64,000 nucleotides of DNA, taken from contig NZ_JADALJ010000001.1 in NCBI RefSeq assembly GCF_014876185.1, positions 1,240,001 through 1,304,000 of the forward strand. The letters run 5' to 3'. Under the pieces are notes generated by a model. It had not been told where the DNA came from. It did not search any database and saw only the letters and a list, made by a program, of their open reading frames with translations. Shown here one piece after another: positions 35,297 through 43,502 of the stretch; the first letter of the stretch is position 1; each line of letters opens with the position of its first letter. Both the position numbers and the translations under genes were made by a program. The stretch comes from Rufibacter sp. LB8. GTDB lineage: Bacteria; Bacteroidota; Bacteroidia; Cytophagales; Hymenobacteraceae.

Positions 35297-35962
35297 ATGC
35301 GGCTGTGCTCGGCATTTTTTCTTTTAGTATTCCTTGCGTTTGGCATGGTGCGGCCGGCAAACGCCCAGGTGGTAACTGCCGGGCCAGATTCTGTGGTAGT
35401 CTCTACGCCGCCGGTGGTAGAAAATGACACCACCAAGCTGCCTCCGCCCAAGCACGTGAAAGAAGCAATCAGCAGATGGAGCAAACCAGCCCAGGCAGCG
35501 GTTTACTCCTTGATGCTGCCCGGTTTAGGCCAGGCCTATAACAAGAGTTACTGGAAAATTCCGTTGATTTACGTTACGGGCGGGGTGATTGGGTATTTTA
35601 TCTATGACAACAACCGCAAGTACCAGGGCTTTGCCAGAGCCATCCGGATCAGGACAGACGGAGACGCCTCCACGGTAGACGCCTACGCTTTTGACCCTAT
35701 TTACGGCATTGACATCACCGGAGAGCAAGGAACCCGGAATTTGTACCGCAGCCGCGACTTCTTCCGGAAATACCGTGATTTGGATATTATTTTAGGTGTG
35801 ATTGCCTGGGGACTGAATGTGATGGAAGCCCACGTGCACGCGCATTTGAAAGGCTTTGACATTAGTGATGATTTGTCTTTGCGCATACAACCCAACCTGC
35901 AACCCATGGCCAACCAGCAATACGCCGCCGGCTTTTCCATGCAATTTAACCTGAGAAGATAA
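35297..35962 (+). CDS. DUF5683 domain-containing membrane-associated protein
   Basis: 221 residues, starting right at the parB stop. A signal peptide or anchor (about 1-23, ending ANAQ) is followed by a Pro/Val-rich linker, then the DUF5683 core: AAVYSLMLPGLGQAYNKSYWKIPLIYVTGGVIGYFIYDNNRKYQGF, with one or two membrane segments, and later RDLDIILGVIAWGLNVMEAHVHAHLKGFDIS. It ends MQFNLRR. Such proteins sit between parB and dapB in many Bacteroidota; their function is unknown. The conserved position suggests a role in the envelope. Confidence 0.88.
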   Translation: MRLCSAFFLLVFLAFGMVRPANAQVVTAGPDSVVVSTPPVVENDTTKLPPPKHVKEAISRWSKPAQAAVYSLMLPGLGQAYNKSYWKIPLIYVTGGVIGYFIYDNNRKYQGFARAIRIRTDGDASTVDAYAFDPIYGIDITGEQGTRNLYRSRDFFRKYRDLDIILGVIAWGLNVMEAHVHAHLKGFDISDDLSLRIQPNLQPMANQQYAAGFSMQFNLRR

Positions 35963-35963
35963 C

Positions 35964-36680
35964 ATGCGCATTCTCTTGATTGGTTACGGCAAAATGGGCC
36001 AGACCATTGAACGGCTCGCCCTGGCCAAGGGTCATTCCATTGTGGGCACCATCACGGCAGAAAAAGCAGAAGACCTGGCTTCTTTTACCGCAGAGCAGGT
36101 AGACGTGGCCATTGAGTTCACCAGCCCAGACGCGGCCGTGCCCAATATTCTGACTTGTTTAGAGAAGAGAATTCCGGTGGTGGTAGGCACTACGGGCTGG
36201 TTAAACCACCTGGACCAGGTAAAACAGCAGTGCACGCAAGCGAACGGCTCCCTATTCTATGCATCTAATTTCAGCGTGGGCGTGAACCTGTTTTTCCATT
36301 TCAACGAGTACGTGGCCCAGAAAATGCAGCAGTACCCTGAGTTTGCGGTGGCAGTGAAGGAAATACATCACGTACACAAACTAGACCAACCCAGCGGCAC
36401 CGCCCTCAGCATTGCCGATGGCATTTTGAAACATTACCCACAGAAACAAGGCTGGATCAACGGCCCCACCACTGAGCCCGAATTGCTGGGTGTGGAATCT
36501 GAGAGAGAAGGAGAAGTTGTAGGAACCCACATTGTGCAATACACCTCAGAAAACGATACCTTTGAGCTGCAACACATTGCCCATAACAGGGAAGGCTTTG
36601 CCGCCGGGGCCTTGCTGGCCGCCGAATGGCTGCCGGGCCGCCAAGGCGTTTTTGGCATGACCGACCTGCTACAACTTTAA
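35964..36680 (+). CDS. dapB: 4-hydroxy-tetrahydrodipicolinate reductase
   Basis: 238 residues. The N-terminal Rossmann motif is LLIGYGKMGQTIERLA, followed by EFTSPDAAV and VVGTTGW; the catalytic/substrate region is ASNFSVGVNLFFHF and KEIHHVHKLDQPSGTAL, with the HH pair and the Lys of the family. It reduces hydroxytetrahydrodipicolinate in lysine/diaminopimelate synthesis. It is shorter than the E. coli enzyme, as is usual in Bacteroidota. It lies 1 bp after DUF5683 and 10 bp before lepB. Confidence 0.95.
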   Translation: MRILLIGYGKMGQTIERLALAKGHSIVGTITAEKAEDLASFTAEQVDVAIEFTSPDAAVPNILTCLEKRIPVVVGTTGWLNHLDQVKQQCTQANGSLFYASNFSVGVNLFFHFNEYVAQKMQQYPEFAVAVKEIHHVHKLDQPSGTALSIADGILKHYPQKQGWINGPTTEPELLGVESEREGEVVGTHIVQYTSENDTFELQHIAHNREGFAAGALLAAEWLPGRQGVFGMTDLLQL

Positions 36681-36690
36681 CCGCTATTGC

Positions 36691-37788
36691 ATGAGCACCA
36701 GATTCTGGACAAAAGAGAATAAAAAGCCAAGAGAGCAAAAAGGTTTTTTCAGGGAATGGGGAGACGCCATTCTGTTTGCCGTAGTGGCCGCCACTTTGAT
36801 CAGATGGGCCACCTTTGAAGCCTACACCATTCCCACCCCTTCCATGGAGAAGTCTCTTTTGGTGGGAGATTACCTCTTTGTGAGCAAACTGCACTACGGG
36901 CCCAGAACGCCTAAAACACCGTTGCAGGTACCGCTCACGCACCAGACCATCTGGGGCACCAACATCCCCTCTTACTCAGACGCTATTCAACTGACTTCTT
37001 ACCGCTTGCCGGGTTTCTCTGAGGTGAAGAACAATGATGTGGTGGTGTTCAATTTTCCGCCGGAAGAGCAACACCCCACTGACCTTCGGACCAACTACAT
37101 CAAACGCTGCATTGGCATTGCTGGTGACAAGATAGAGATGCGGGACATGCAAATCTACATCAATGACAAACTGGTGCCAGATCCGGCGGGTGTGCAATAT
37201 TCCTATGTGTTGGTAGCGCCCACAGGCTTAGGTGAAAAATTCTTCAAAGACTACAACATCTACCAGCCCAGACAGGAGAACGCCAGCGTCTTCAGTGTGC
37301 ATATCTCTCCGCAGCAAGCCGAGGAAATAAGCAAACTGCCCTTCATTAGCCAGGTGGTGCAGATGAAAGACAGTGTGGGCGATGTGCGGGCCGAAGTGTT
37401 TCCGTTCAAACCATCTTTGTACCCGCACAACAAAGATAACTTCGGTCCCTTTATCATCCCCAAGGAAGGCATGAAGGTGACGTTAGACGCCAAGACCATT
37501 CCGTTGTATGAAATGGCCATCAGGCGCTATGAAGGCCATGAAAACGTGGTAGTCACTGATAATTCGATCTCTATTGACGGTAAACCCATCACGGAATACA
37601 CCTTCAAACAGAACTATTACTGGATGATGGGCGATAACCGCCACAACTCCGAAGATTCCCGCTACTGGGGTTTTGTGCCCGAGGATCACATTGTGGGCAA
37701 GGCCGTGCTGGTGTGGATGTCGTCGAACCCAGATGAGGGTTTGCTGGACAAGATCAGATGGAGACGCATTTTCATGGGCATCAAATAA
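36691..37788 (+). CDS. lepB: Signal peptidase I
   Basis: 365 residues. A membrane segment near residues 20-38 (WGDAILFAVVAATLIRWATF) precedes the catalytic Ser51 in IPTPSMEKSLLVGDYLFV; the general base is Lys138 in TNYIKRCIGIAGDK; box E is MMGDNRHNSEDSRYWGFVPEDHIVGKA near the C-terminus. A long insert between the two catalytic boxes (about 155-290) is typical for the phylum. It cleaves signal peptides on the periplasmic face, so it serves the many secreted products encoded here. It is the last gene of the cluster; a palindrome with a T-run follows 1 bp later. Confidence 0.96.
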   Translation: MSTRFWTKENKKPREQKGFFREWGDAILFAVVAATLIRWATFEAYTIPTPSMEKSLLVGDYLFVSKLHYGPRTPKTPLQVPLTHQTIWGTNIPSYSDAIQLTSYRLPGFSEVKNNDVVVFNFPPEEQHPTDLRTNYIKRCIGIAGDKIEMRDMQIYINDKLVPDPAGVQYSYVLVAPTGLGEKFFKDYNIYQPRQENASVFSVHISPQQAEEISKLPFISQVVQMKDSVGDVRAEVFPFKPSLYPHNKDNFGPFIIPKEGMKVTLDAKTIPLYEMAIRRYEGHENVVVTDNSISIDGKPITEYTFKQNYYWMMGDNRHNSEDSRYWGFVPEDHIVGKAVLVWMSSNPDEGLLDKIRWRRIFMGIK

Positions 37789-37789
37789 T

Positions 37790-37838
37790 TCCTGTTTTCG
37801 GGCTCGTTTCTGAAAATGAGCCCGAAAACAGACTTTTT
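37790..37838. repeat. Intergenic palindrome (IPR) copy 16 with T-run
   Basis: TCCTGTTTTCGGGCTCGTTT and its complement (GAGCCCGAAAACAGA, few mismatches), then T5. It is directly behind lepB and likely terminates the cluster. Confidence 0.9.
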
Positions 37839-37850
37839 AAAAAATTATAT

Positions 37851-37879
37851 AAAATGCCAGCCTTTGGGTTGGCATTTTG
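37851..37879 (+). terminator. Small hairpin AAAATGCCA/TGGCATTTT
   Basis: 9-bp stem followed by few T residues. It stands between lepB and the GH9 gene and may be a second terminator or 5'-leader structure. Confidence 0.5.
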
Positions 37880-37940
37880 CATGAAAGCCTTTTGGGAAAG
37901 CCACAGAAAAGCTAACTTGGCCGCAAACATTCTTTCTGCC

Positions 37941-39761
37941 ATGCTTTCCCTCACCCGCCCCTGTCTCTTTTTGCTGCTACTTTTCTGCGCGTTCACCTCC
38001 TTCGCCCAATCAGACCAAACCTGGATAAGGATCAACCAGCTGGGGTACTTACCGGCCTCAGTGAAAGTGGCAGTGCTGGCGAGCAAGCAAAATTTGTCGG
38101 TTAAAAACTTCACCTTGCATGATGCAGCCACGGGCAAACAAGTATTCAAAGGCAGCAGCCCCAAACCCCAGGGAGCGTACACGGCCTTCGCGCAGACCTA
38201 TAGATTAGATTTTTCTAAATTTCAGAAGGCCGGCACGTACTACCTAAAAGCCAACGGCATCCAGTCCCCGCCTTTCAAGATAGACGCCAAGGCTTATGAC
38301 CAAACCGCCGATTTCCTGTTGCAGTACATGCGCCAACAGCGCTGCGGGTTCAACCCCTATTTAAAGGATTCCTGCCATACCACAGACGGGTTTATGGTGT
38401 TCCATCCAGAAAAAGCCAAAGACTCCACGTATGTAGACGCTACCGGCGGCTGGCATGACGCCTCAGATTATCTGCAATATGTGACCACCTCGGCTAATGC
38501 CACGTTCCAATTATTGTTTGCCTACCAGCAGAACCCCGGCGCTTTTGAAGACAAACATTTGGCCAATGGGCTGCCCGGCGCCAACCAAATCCCAGACATT
38601 CTGGATGAAGCCAAATGGGGCCTGGACTGGCTGCTGAAAATGTACCCGCAGGCCAATCTCATGTTCAACCAGATAGCCGATGACCGGGACCATGCCGGCT
38701 ACCGCTTGCCCAATGAAGACAAAGTAAACTATGGCAAAGGACCTGGCCTGGGCCGACCGGTGTATGTGGTCACAGGCCAACCGCAAGGCTCCTTCCAGTA
38801 TAAAAACCGAAGCACGGGCGTCTCCTCCACTGCTGGCAAATTCTCCTCGGCGTTTAGCTTGGGCGCACAGCTGCTGGCACAGTATTATCCCGCGTATGCC
38901 ACTTCGTTGAAGGCAAAAGCACAGCAGGCCTATGACTATGGGTTGACCAAACCGGGCGTTGCCCAGACCGCGCCAGGCAAAGCGCCCTATTTTTATGAGG
39001 AAGACAACTGGGTTGATGACATGCAACTGGCCGCCATTCAGTTAAAAGAGAGCACCAACCGCGCAGACCTGCTCCAGAAAGCCGCTGAATTTGGCCGCCA
39101 GGAACCGCTCACGCCCTGGCTGGGGAAAGACACGGCGCGGCATTACCAGTGGTACCCGTTCATCAATTTAGGGCATTATTATTTGGCGAAATCAGGGGAC
39201 CAGGCCATACAGAAGGAATTCACAGACAACCTGCGCAAGGGCCTGGAGGCGGTGGAAGCCAGAGGAAAATCCAATGCCTTTTACATGGGCGTGCCCTTCA
39301 TCTGGTGCTCCAACAACCTGGTGACGGGCCTGGCCAGCCAAGCCATGCTCTACCGAAAATTGACCGGCGACACGCGTTTTGCCCAGATGGAAGCCGCCCT
39401 GCGTGACTGGTTGTTTGGCGTGAACCCCTGGGGCACCAGCATGGTCATTGGCCTGCCAGAGGGTGGGGTGTACCCCAAAGAACCGCATTCGTCGTTGGCG
39501 CTGTTGCACAAGATGCCTTTGAACGGCGGCTTGGTAGATGGACCGGTGTACGGCAGCATTTACCGGAATCTCAAAGGCATTAAACTAGACGCCCCAGATG
39601 AGTTCGCCCAATTTCAGAGCGATTTAGTGGTGTATCATGATGATTACGGCGATTATTCTACCAATGAACCCACCATGGACGGCACCGCCAGCCTCACCTA
39701 TTTGTTGTCGGGGTTGCAGTTAGAGGGGGATCAGAAAGCCAAACCCGTAAAAAAAAAGTAG
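37941..39761 (+). CDS. Secreted GH9 cellulase (endoglucanase) with Ig-like N-domain
   Basis: 606 residues from the ATG at 37941, which opens a signal peptide (MLSLTRPCLFLLLLFCAFTSFAQ). An N-terminal CelD-type Ig-like domain (about 27-110, IRINQLGYLPASVKVAVLAS) precedes the GH9 (alpha/alpha)6 barrel: GGWHDASDYLQYV with the catalytic Asp pair, IPDILDEAKWGLDWLLKMYP, and the acid Glu in YGDYSTNEPTMDGTASLTYLLSGL near the end. It hydrolyses beta-1,4-glucan. The frame ends KPVKKK-TAG, and the last codons form A AAA AAG, a perfect -1 slippery heptamer in frame. Reading on in the -1 frame gives a deacetylase-like domain, so the natural product may be a longer fusion. Confidence 0.9.
   Translation: MLSLTRPCLFLLLLFCAFTSFAQSDQTWIRINQLGYLPASVKVAVLASKQNLSVKNFTLHDAATGKQVFKGSSPKPQGAYTAFAQTYRLDFSKFQKAGTYYLKANGIQSPPFKIDAKAYDQTADFLLQYMRQQRCGFNPYLKDSCHTTDGFMVFHPEKAKDSTYVDATGGWHDASDYLQYVTTSANATFQLLFAYQQNPGAFEDKHLANGLPGANQIPDILDEAKWGLDWLLKMYPQANLMFNQIADDRDHAGYRLPNEDKVNYGKGPGLGRPVYVVTGQPQGSFQYKNRSTGVSSTAGKFSSAFSLGAQLLAQYYPAYATSLKAKAQQAYDYGLTKPGVAQTAPGKAPYFYEEDNWVDDMQLAAIQLKESTNRADLLQKAAEFGRQEPLTPWLGKDTARHYQWYPFINLGHYYLAKSGDQAIQKEFTDNLRKGLEAVEARGKSNAFYMGVPFIWCSNNLVTGLASQAMLYRKLTGDTRFAQMEAALRDWLFGVNPWGTSMVIGLPEGGVYPKEPHSSLALLHKMPLNGGLVDGPVYGSIYRNLKGIKLDAPDEFAQFQSDLVVYHDDYGDYSTNEPTMDGTASLTYLLSGLQLEGDQKAKPVKKK
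39752..39761 (+). promoter_or_regulatory. Putative -1 frameshift site (A AAA AAG followed by TAG)
   Basis: Bases 39752-39758 read A AAA AAG in the GH9 frame, inside a run of nine A, and the next codon is TAG. The same heptamer drives dnaX frameshifting in E. coli. A slip of -1 enters the open frame of the deacetylase-like domain at GTA (39758). Confidence 0.6.
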
Positions 39762-40462
39762 CCACGCACCTGGGCGCCATTTACCGTGGTGATGTTTCTG
39801 AGAAGAAAATTGCCTTGGTGTTCACTGGCCATGAATTTGCCGATGGGGCCGAAGTCATTCTGAAAACCCTTAAGAAACACCAAGCTAAGGCGGCCTTTTT
39901 CCTGACGGGCGATTTCTACCGGAACCCGGCTTTCAGAAAAACCATCAAACAACTAAAGAAGGCCGGGCACTACCTGGGCGCGCACTCAGACAAACATGTA
40001 TTGTACGCCGACTGGGTTAAACGTGATTCTTTGCTGGTCACGCACACGCAATTCATCAAAGACCTGCAAGACAATTACACTGAGATGGCGCGATTTGGGA
40101 TCAAAAAAGAACAGGCACCCTTCTATCTTCCGCCGTATGAATGGTACAACCAGCAAATCTCAGACTGGACCAAAGCGCAAGGCCTGCAGTTAATCAACTA
40201 CACGCCCGGCACCCTCTCCCACGCAGATTACACGTACCCCAGCCTGGGCAAGCAGTACCGCACCAGTGAGGTTATTTACCACTCTATTCTGGAGTATGAA
40301 CACAAAGACAAAAATGGGCTCAACGGTTTTCTACTGCTGTTGCACATAGGCACCGAACCGGCTCGGCCTGACAAATTCCACCACAAACTAGACCAGCTCA
40401 TGCTGGAACTCAAGGCCAAAGGCTATCAGTTCGTTTCTTTGCCAAACCTGCTTTCTGAGTAA
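39758..40462 (+). CDS. Polysaccharide deacetylase-like (NodB-fold) domain, probably joined to GH9 by -1 frameshift
   Basis: 234 residues in the frame entered by a -1 slip at the end of the GH9 gene; about 840 residues for the joined product. It starts VATHLGAIYRGDVSEKKIALVFTGHEFADGAE. No ATG or GTG initiates it: the only candidate (TTG at 39815) would cut the first beta strand. The second NodB motif is kept (GAHSDKHVLYADW, with the HSxxxH metal ligands) but the first motif is TGHEF instead of TFDD, so classical activity is doubtful. Later parts, FYLPPYEWYNQQI and LLLHIGTEPARPDKFHHKLDQL, match the domain found fused to GH9 enzymes in relatives, as I recall it. Either a programmed frameshift or a single lost/gained A explains the split. 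Confidence 0.75.
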   Translation, partial: VATHLGAIYRGDVSEKKIALVFTGHEFADGAEVILKTLKKHQAKAAFFLTGDFYRNPAFRKTIKQLKKAGHYLGAHSDKHVLYADWVKRDSLLVTHTQFIKDLQDNYTEMARFGIKKEQAPFYLPPYEWYNQQISDWTKAQGLQLINYTPGTLSHADYTYPSLGKQYRTSEVIYHSILEYEHKDKNGLNGFLLLLHIGTEPARPDKFHHKLDQLMLELKAKGYQFVSLPNLLSE

Positions 40463-40478
40463 AATGTAGCGTTCAGCT

Positions 40479-40520
40479 CCCGTTTTCGGGCTCATTTTCA
40501 GAAATGAGCCCGAAAACGGG
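40479..40520. repeat. Intergenic palindrome (IPR) copy 17
   Basis: CCCGTTTTCGGGCTCATTT arm and full complement with a 4-nt loop, midway between convergent stops (40462 and 40524); fits a bidirectional terminator. Confidence 0.95.
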
Positions 40521-40523
40521 AAT

Positions 40524-41186
40524 TTACCATTCAACCTCTGGCAAGCCCTGAAGTTTTAAATAGGCGTTGGCTTTGCTGAAAGGACGCGTTCCAAAGAAAC
40601 CTTTGTCAGCGGCGAAGGGAGACGGGTGGGCAGCTTTGAGCACCAAATGTTTTTTGTCATTGATGATGAGGCCTTTCTTCTGGGCATAGGCGCCCCAAAG
40701 CAAAAACACCACGTGCTCCTTTCCGTCTGAAACTTTCTGGATCACGGCGTCTGTGAATTCCTCCCAGCCTTTCTTCTGGTGCGAACCCGCCTGGTGCGCC
40801 CGCACGGTGAGTGTAGCGTTCAAGAGTAACACCCCCTGCCGGGCCCAACGCTCCAGGTTTCCGCTGCGCGGAATGGGCTGGCCCATGTCTGATTCTATTT
40901 CTTTAAATATGTTTAGTAAAGAAGGCGGTGTTCTGATGCCATCAGCGACGGAGAAAGCCAGTCCGTTGGCCTGGCCCGGGCCGTGGTATGGGTCCTGGCC
41001 CAGAATCACCACACGCACCTGGTCAAAAGGGCATTTATCAAAGGCGTTGAAGATCTGGCGGCCCGGCGGGTACACTTCCTGGGTGTCATATTCCTGCTTC
41101 ACAAACGAAATGAGCTGCTGGAAATAAGGCTTCGAGAATTCGTCCTGGAGCACGTGTTGCCAGCTGGGTTCAATTTTTACCTGCAT
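40524..41186 (-). CDS. ung: Uracil-DNA glycosylase
   Basis: 220 residues, standard length. The water-activating loop is GQDPYHGPGQANGLAFSV with catalytic Asp65; the Leu/His motif is HPSPFAADKGFFG near residue 187; NATLTVRAHQAGSH is the conserved middle stretch. It removes uracil from DNA in base excision repair. It is a single minus-strand gene convergent with the GH9/deacetylase unit. Confidence 0.97.
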   Translation of the reverse strand: MQVKIEPSWQHVLQDEFSKPYFQQLISFVKQEYDTQEVYPPGRQIFNAFDKCPFDQVRVVILGQDPYHGPGQANGLAFSVADGIRTPPSLLNIFKEIESDMGQPIPRSGNLERWARQGVLLLNATLTVRAHQAGSHQKKGWEEFTDAVIQKVSDGKEHVVFLLWGAYAQKKGLIINDKKHLVLKAAHPSPFAADKGFFGTRPFSKANAYLKLQGLPEVEW

Positions 41187-41291
41187 ATAGCGTTATTTAG
41201 AGGTTTTTACCGTATTTTTAAGGCAAGAATCCGGCTGGCGCAAACTATTACGCCAGAAAGCCTGTTCCGCTTATACCAATTTTAGGCAACC

Positions 41292-41678
41292 ATGGATACG
41301 AAAACAACCCAAGGAGTAACCGTCAACGTCACGACCAACTACCTCCCTGACTATTCCAGTCCGGCCCAGCAGCACTTTGTCTTCGCGTATAAGATCACCA
41401 TTGAGAACAACAGCGAATTTACGGTAAAGTTGTTACGCCGCCACTGGCATATCTATGATTCTAACAACGAAATACGTGAAGTGGAAGGCGAAGGCGTGGT
41501 AGGCCAGCAACCCGTACTGGAACCCGGCGAAAGCCACCAATACGTGTCGGGTTGTAACCTCAAGACCAGCATTGGCAAGATGGCGGGCACGTTTCTGATG
41601 GAGCGGTTGGTAGACGGCAAGCAGTTTTACGTGACCATTCCGGAATTCACCCTCATCATTCCTTACAAGCTTAACTAA
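41292..41678 (+). CDS. apaG: ApaG domain protein (Co2+/Mg2+ efflux-associated)
   Basis: 128 residues. The Ig-like beta sandwich carries the family features YKITIENNSEFTVKLLRRHWHIYDSNNEIREVEGEGVVGQQPVLEPGESHQYVSGCNLKTSIGKMAGTF, including the GxGxxG-like turn and the LxPGExxxYxSG box. The biochemical role is not settled; in enterobacteria the gene is linked to cobalt/magnesium resistance. It is followed 23 bp later by a methyltransferase gene. Confidence 0.94.
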   Translation: MDTKTTQGVTVNVTTNYLPDYSSPAQQHFVFAYKITIENNSEFTVKLLRRHWHIYDSNNEIREVEGEGVVGQQPVLEPGESHQYVSGCNLKTSIGKMAGTFLMERLVDGKQFYVTIPEFTLIIPYKLN

Positions 41679-41701
41679 ATCTCTCTTTGCAGCACGCCGC
41701 C

Positions 41702-42472
41702 ATGGTTCTGAGGTACGCCAAATTCTGGTGGCGTTCCGGCAATGCCCACGGGCTTCATTCGCCGTTTGTCTTCAACCTGTATTGTTTTGTCATTCACCAC
41801 AAGGGCCACCACGCGGCCTATGACCAGGTGGAGGCGCTTAGAAAAAATCTCCTGAAAGATTCTACCCTTTTGGAAGTGCAGGATTTTGGCGCAGGCTCCC
41901 ACACCGGCAATACCAAAACCAGGAAGATTTCTGCCATCGCTAAATCGGCGGCCAAACCCAGGCGCTTGGGGCAACTGTTGTTCAGGCTGGCCCAACATTT
42001 TCAACCCAGCACCGTGCTGGAACTGGGCACATCTTTAGGGCTCACCACCAGCTACCTCGCCCTGGCAAACCCCAACGCCCAGGTCATCACGCTGGAGGGC
42101 TGCCCTGCCCTTGCAGCTCAGGCTCGTAAGAATTTCACTGAAATGGGTTTAAATAACGTGGAAGTGGTGCAAGGTAACATGGACCAAACCTTGGCGCAGA
42201 CTGTAGCCAGACTGGACCGGCTGGACTTTGTGTTTTTTGACGGAAACCACCGCTACGCCCCTACCCTGCAGTATTTTGAGACGTGCCTCCCCAAAGCCCA
42301 TGAAGGCAGCGTCTTCATCTTTGACGATATTTACTGGTCAAGCGACATGGCCAAGGCCTGGCAAAAAATAAAGCAGCACCCGCAGGTACTGCTCACTGTT
42401 GACCTTTTCTACATCGGACTCGTCTTCTTCAGAACCAACCAACCCAAGCAGCATTTCACGCTGAGGTTCTAA
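41702..42472 (+). CDS. Class I SAM-dependent methyltransferase
   Basis: 256 residues from the ATG at 41702 (an upstream TTG is less likely). After an N-terminal helical part (GNAHGLHSPFVFNLY, also seen in Bacteroidota relatives), the SAM-binding strand is TVLELGTSLGLTTSYLALANP near residue 105, followed by ITLEGCPALAAQARKNF and DFVFFDGNHRY. This resembles O-methyltransferase-type class I enzymes. The substrate is unknown. A perfect palindrome follows 18 bp after its stop. Confidence 0.85.
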   Translation: MVLRYAKFWWRSGNAHGLHSPFVFNLYCFVIHHKGHHAAYDQVEALRKNLLKDSTLLEVQDFGAGSHTGNTKTRKISAIAKSAAKPRRLGQLLFRLAQHFQPSTVLELGTSLGLTTSYLALANPNAQVITLEGCPALAAQARKNFTEMGLNNVEVVQGNMDQTLAQTVARLDRLDFVFFDGNHRYAPTLQYFETCLPKAHEGSVFIFDDIYWSSDMAKAWQKIKQHPQVLLTVDLFYIGLVFFRTNQPKQHFTLRF

Positions 42473-42490
42473 CCGAGCAGCTTTTTTCTC

Positions 42491-42540
42491 AATTCCCGTT
42501 TTCGGGCTCATTTCTGGAAATGAGCCCGAAAACGGGAATT
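42491..42540. repeat. Intergenic palindrome (IPR) copy 18, perfect 23-bp arms
   Basis: Loop CTGG; outer ends AATTC/GAATT are specific to this copy. It lies between convergent stops (42472 and 42547), with 18 and 6 bp left, an ideal bidirectional terminator. Confidence 0.96.
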
Positions 42541-42546
42541 CTCCTT

Positions 42547-43359
42547 TTAAAGTATAGCCTGTCTGATTCTGATCAAACGTTCCATCAAACTTTCCAGTTG
42601 GGCCAGTGGCAGCATGTTGGCGCCGTCAGATTTAGCGGTGGCTGGCGTGGGGTGCGTCTCAATGAAAAGACCGTCGGCGCCTACGGCGATGGCAGCTTTG
42701 GCGATGGTCTCAATCAAAGCGGGTTGACCGCCGGTAACGCCAGAGGCTTTATTGGGCTGCTGCAAAGAATGCGTCACGTCCATCACCACGGGCACTTGGT
42801 TCTCGCGCATGGCCGGAATGTTCCGGAAGTCCACCACCAAATCTGAATAGCCAAAGGAATTGCCCCTATCCGTCAGAATAACATTGTTGTTGCCTGACTC
42901 CCGGATTTTCTCCACGGCAAACTTCATGGATTCACCGGAGAGAAACTGGCCCTTTTTGATGTTCACCACTTTTCCGGTTTCGGCGGCGGCAATCAATAAA
43001 TCTGTCTGGCGGCACAAAAAAGCCGGAATCTGCAGTACGTCCACGTATTCTGCGGCCATGGCGGCCTCATGGCTTTCATGAATGTCGGTGACTGTGGGGA
43101 TGTTAAAGGTTTGGCTCACTTTGGCCAGAATCTTCAATGCTTTTTCATCGCCAATGCCGGTGAAGGAATCTTTGCGCGAACGGTTGGCCTTGCGGTAGGA
43201 GCCTTTGAAAATCAAGGGAATCTGCAGGCGGTCAGAGATGCGCACCAGTTCCTCGGCAATGTTCAAGGCCATGTCTTCGCCTTCAATGGCGCAGGGGCCA
43301 GCCATAAGAAAAAAGTTACCAGAGGCGGTATGCTGTAATTTAGGAATCTCGATATTCAT
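42547..43359 (-). CDS. kdsA: 3-deoxy-8-phosphooctulonate synthase
   Basis: 270 residues from the ATG at 43359. Landmarks: FFLMAGPCAIEGEDMALNIAEEL near the start, FKGSYRKANRSRKDSFTGIGDEKALKIL, DIHESHEAAMAAEYVDVLQIPAFLCRQTDLL, LTDRGNSFGYSDLVVDFRNIPAM, and IETHPTPATAKSDGANMLPL. It condenses arabinose-5-phosphate with phosphoenolpyruvate to Kdo-8-phosphate for lipopolysaccharide. Absence of a conserved metal-binding Cys cannot be judged with certainty by eye. It is related in fold to the DAHP synthase at 1714-2826 but clearly a separate family. Confidence 0.96.
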   Translation of the reverse strand: MNIEIPKLQHTASGNFFLMAGPCAIEGEDMALNIAEELVRISDRLQIPLIFKGSYRKANRSRKDSFTGIGDEKALKILAKVSQTFNIPTVTDIHESHEAAMAAEYVDVLQIPAFLCRQTDLLIAAAETGKVVNIKKGQFLSGESMKFAVEKIRESGNNNVILTDRGNSFGYSDLVVDFRNIPAMRENQVPVVMDVTHSLQQPNKASGVTGGQPALIETIAKAAIAVGADGLFIETHPTPATAKSDGANMLPLAQLESLMERLIRIRQAIL

Positions 43360-43395
43360 AGTGGTCAATTTAGCAAGGTTAGAAAGAAAGCGGAA

Positions 43396-43440
43396 TTCCG
43401 TTTTTGGCTCCGTTTCTGAAAATGAGCCCGAAAACGAAAC
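43396..43440. repeat. Intergenic palindrome (IPR) copy 19, partly decayed
   Basis: TTCCGTTTTTGGCTCCGTTT arm, right arm AAATGAGCCCGAAAACG. It lies downstream of the minus-strand methyltransferase gene. Confidence 0.8.
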
Positions 43441-43502
43441 GTGAAACCTCGGTTAAAAAAAGGCTTCCCGCGTGGTTCAAAAGTACAGAATTTCTGTTTG
43501 TT

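Noticed and set aside
39149-39406. 85-codon plus-strand frame within the GH9 gene
   Set aside because: Alternative-frame shadow of a conserved catalytic domain.
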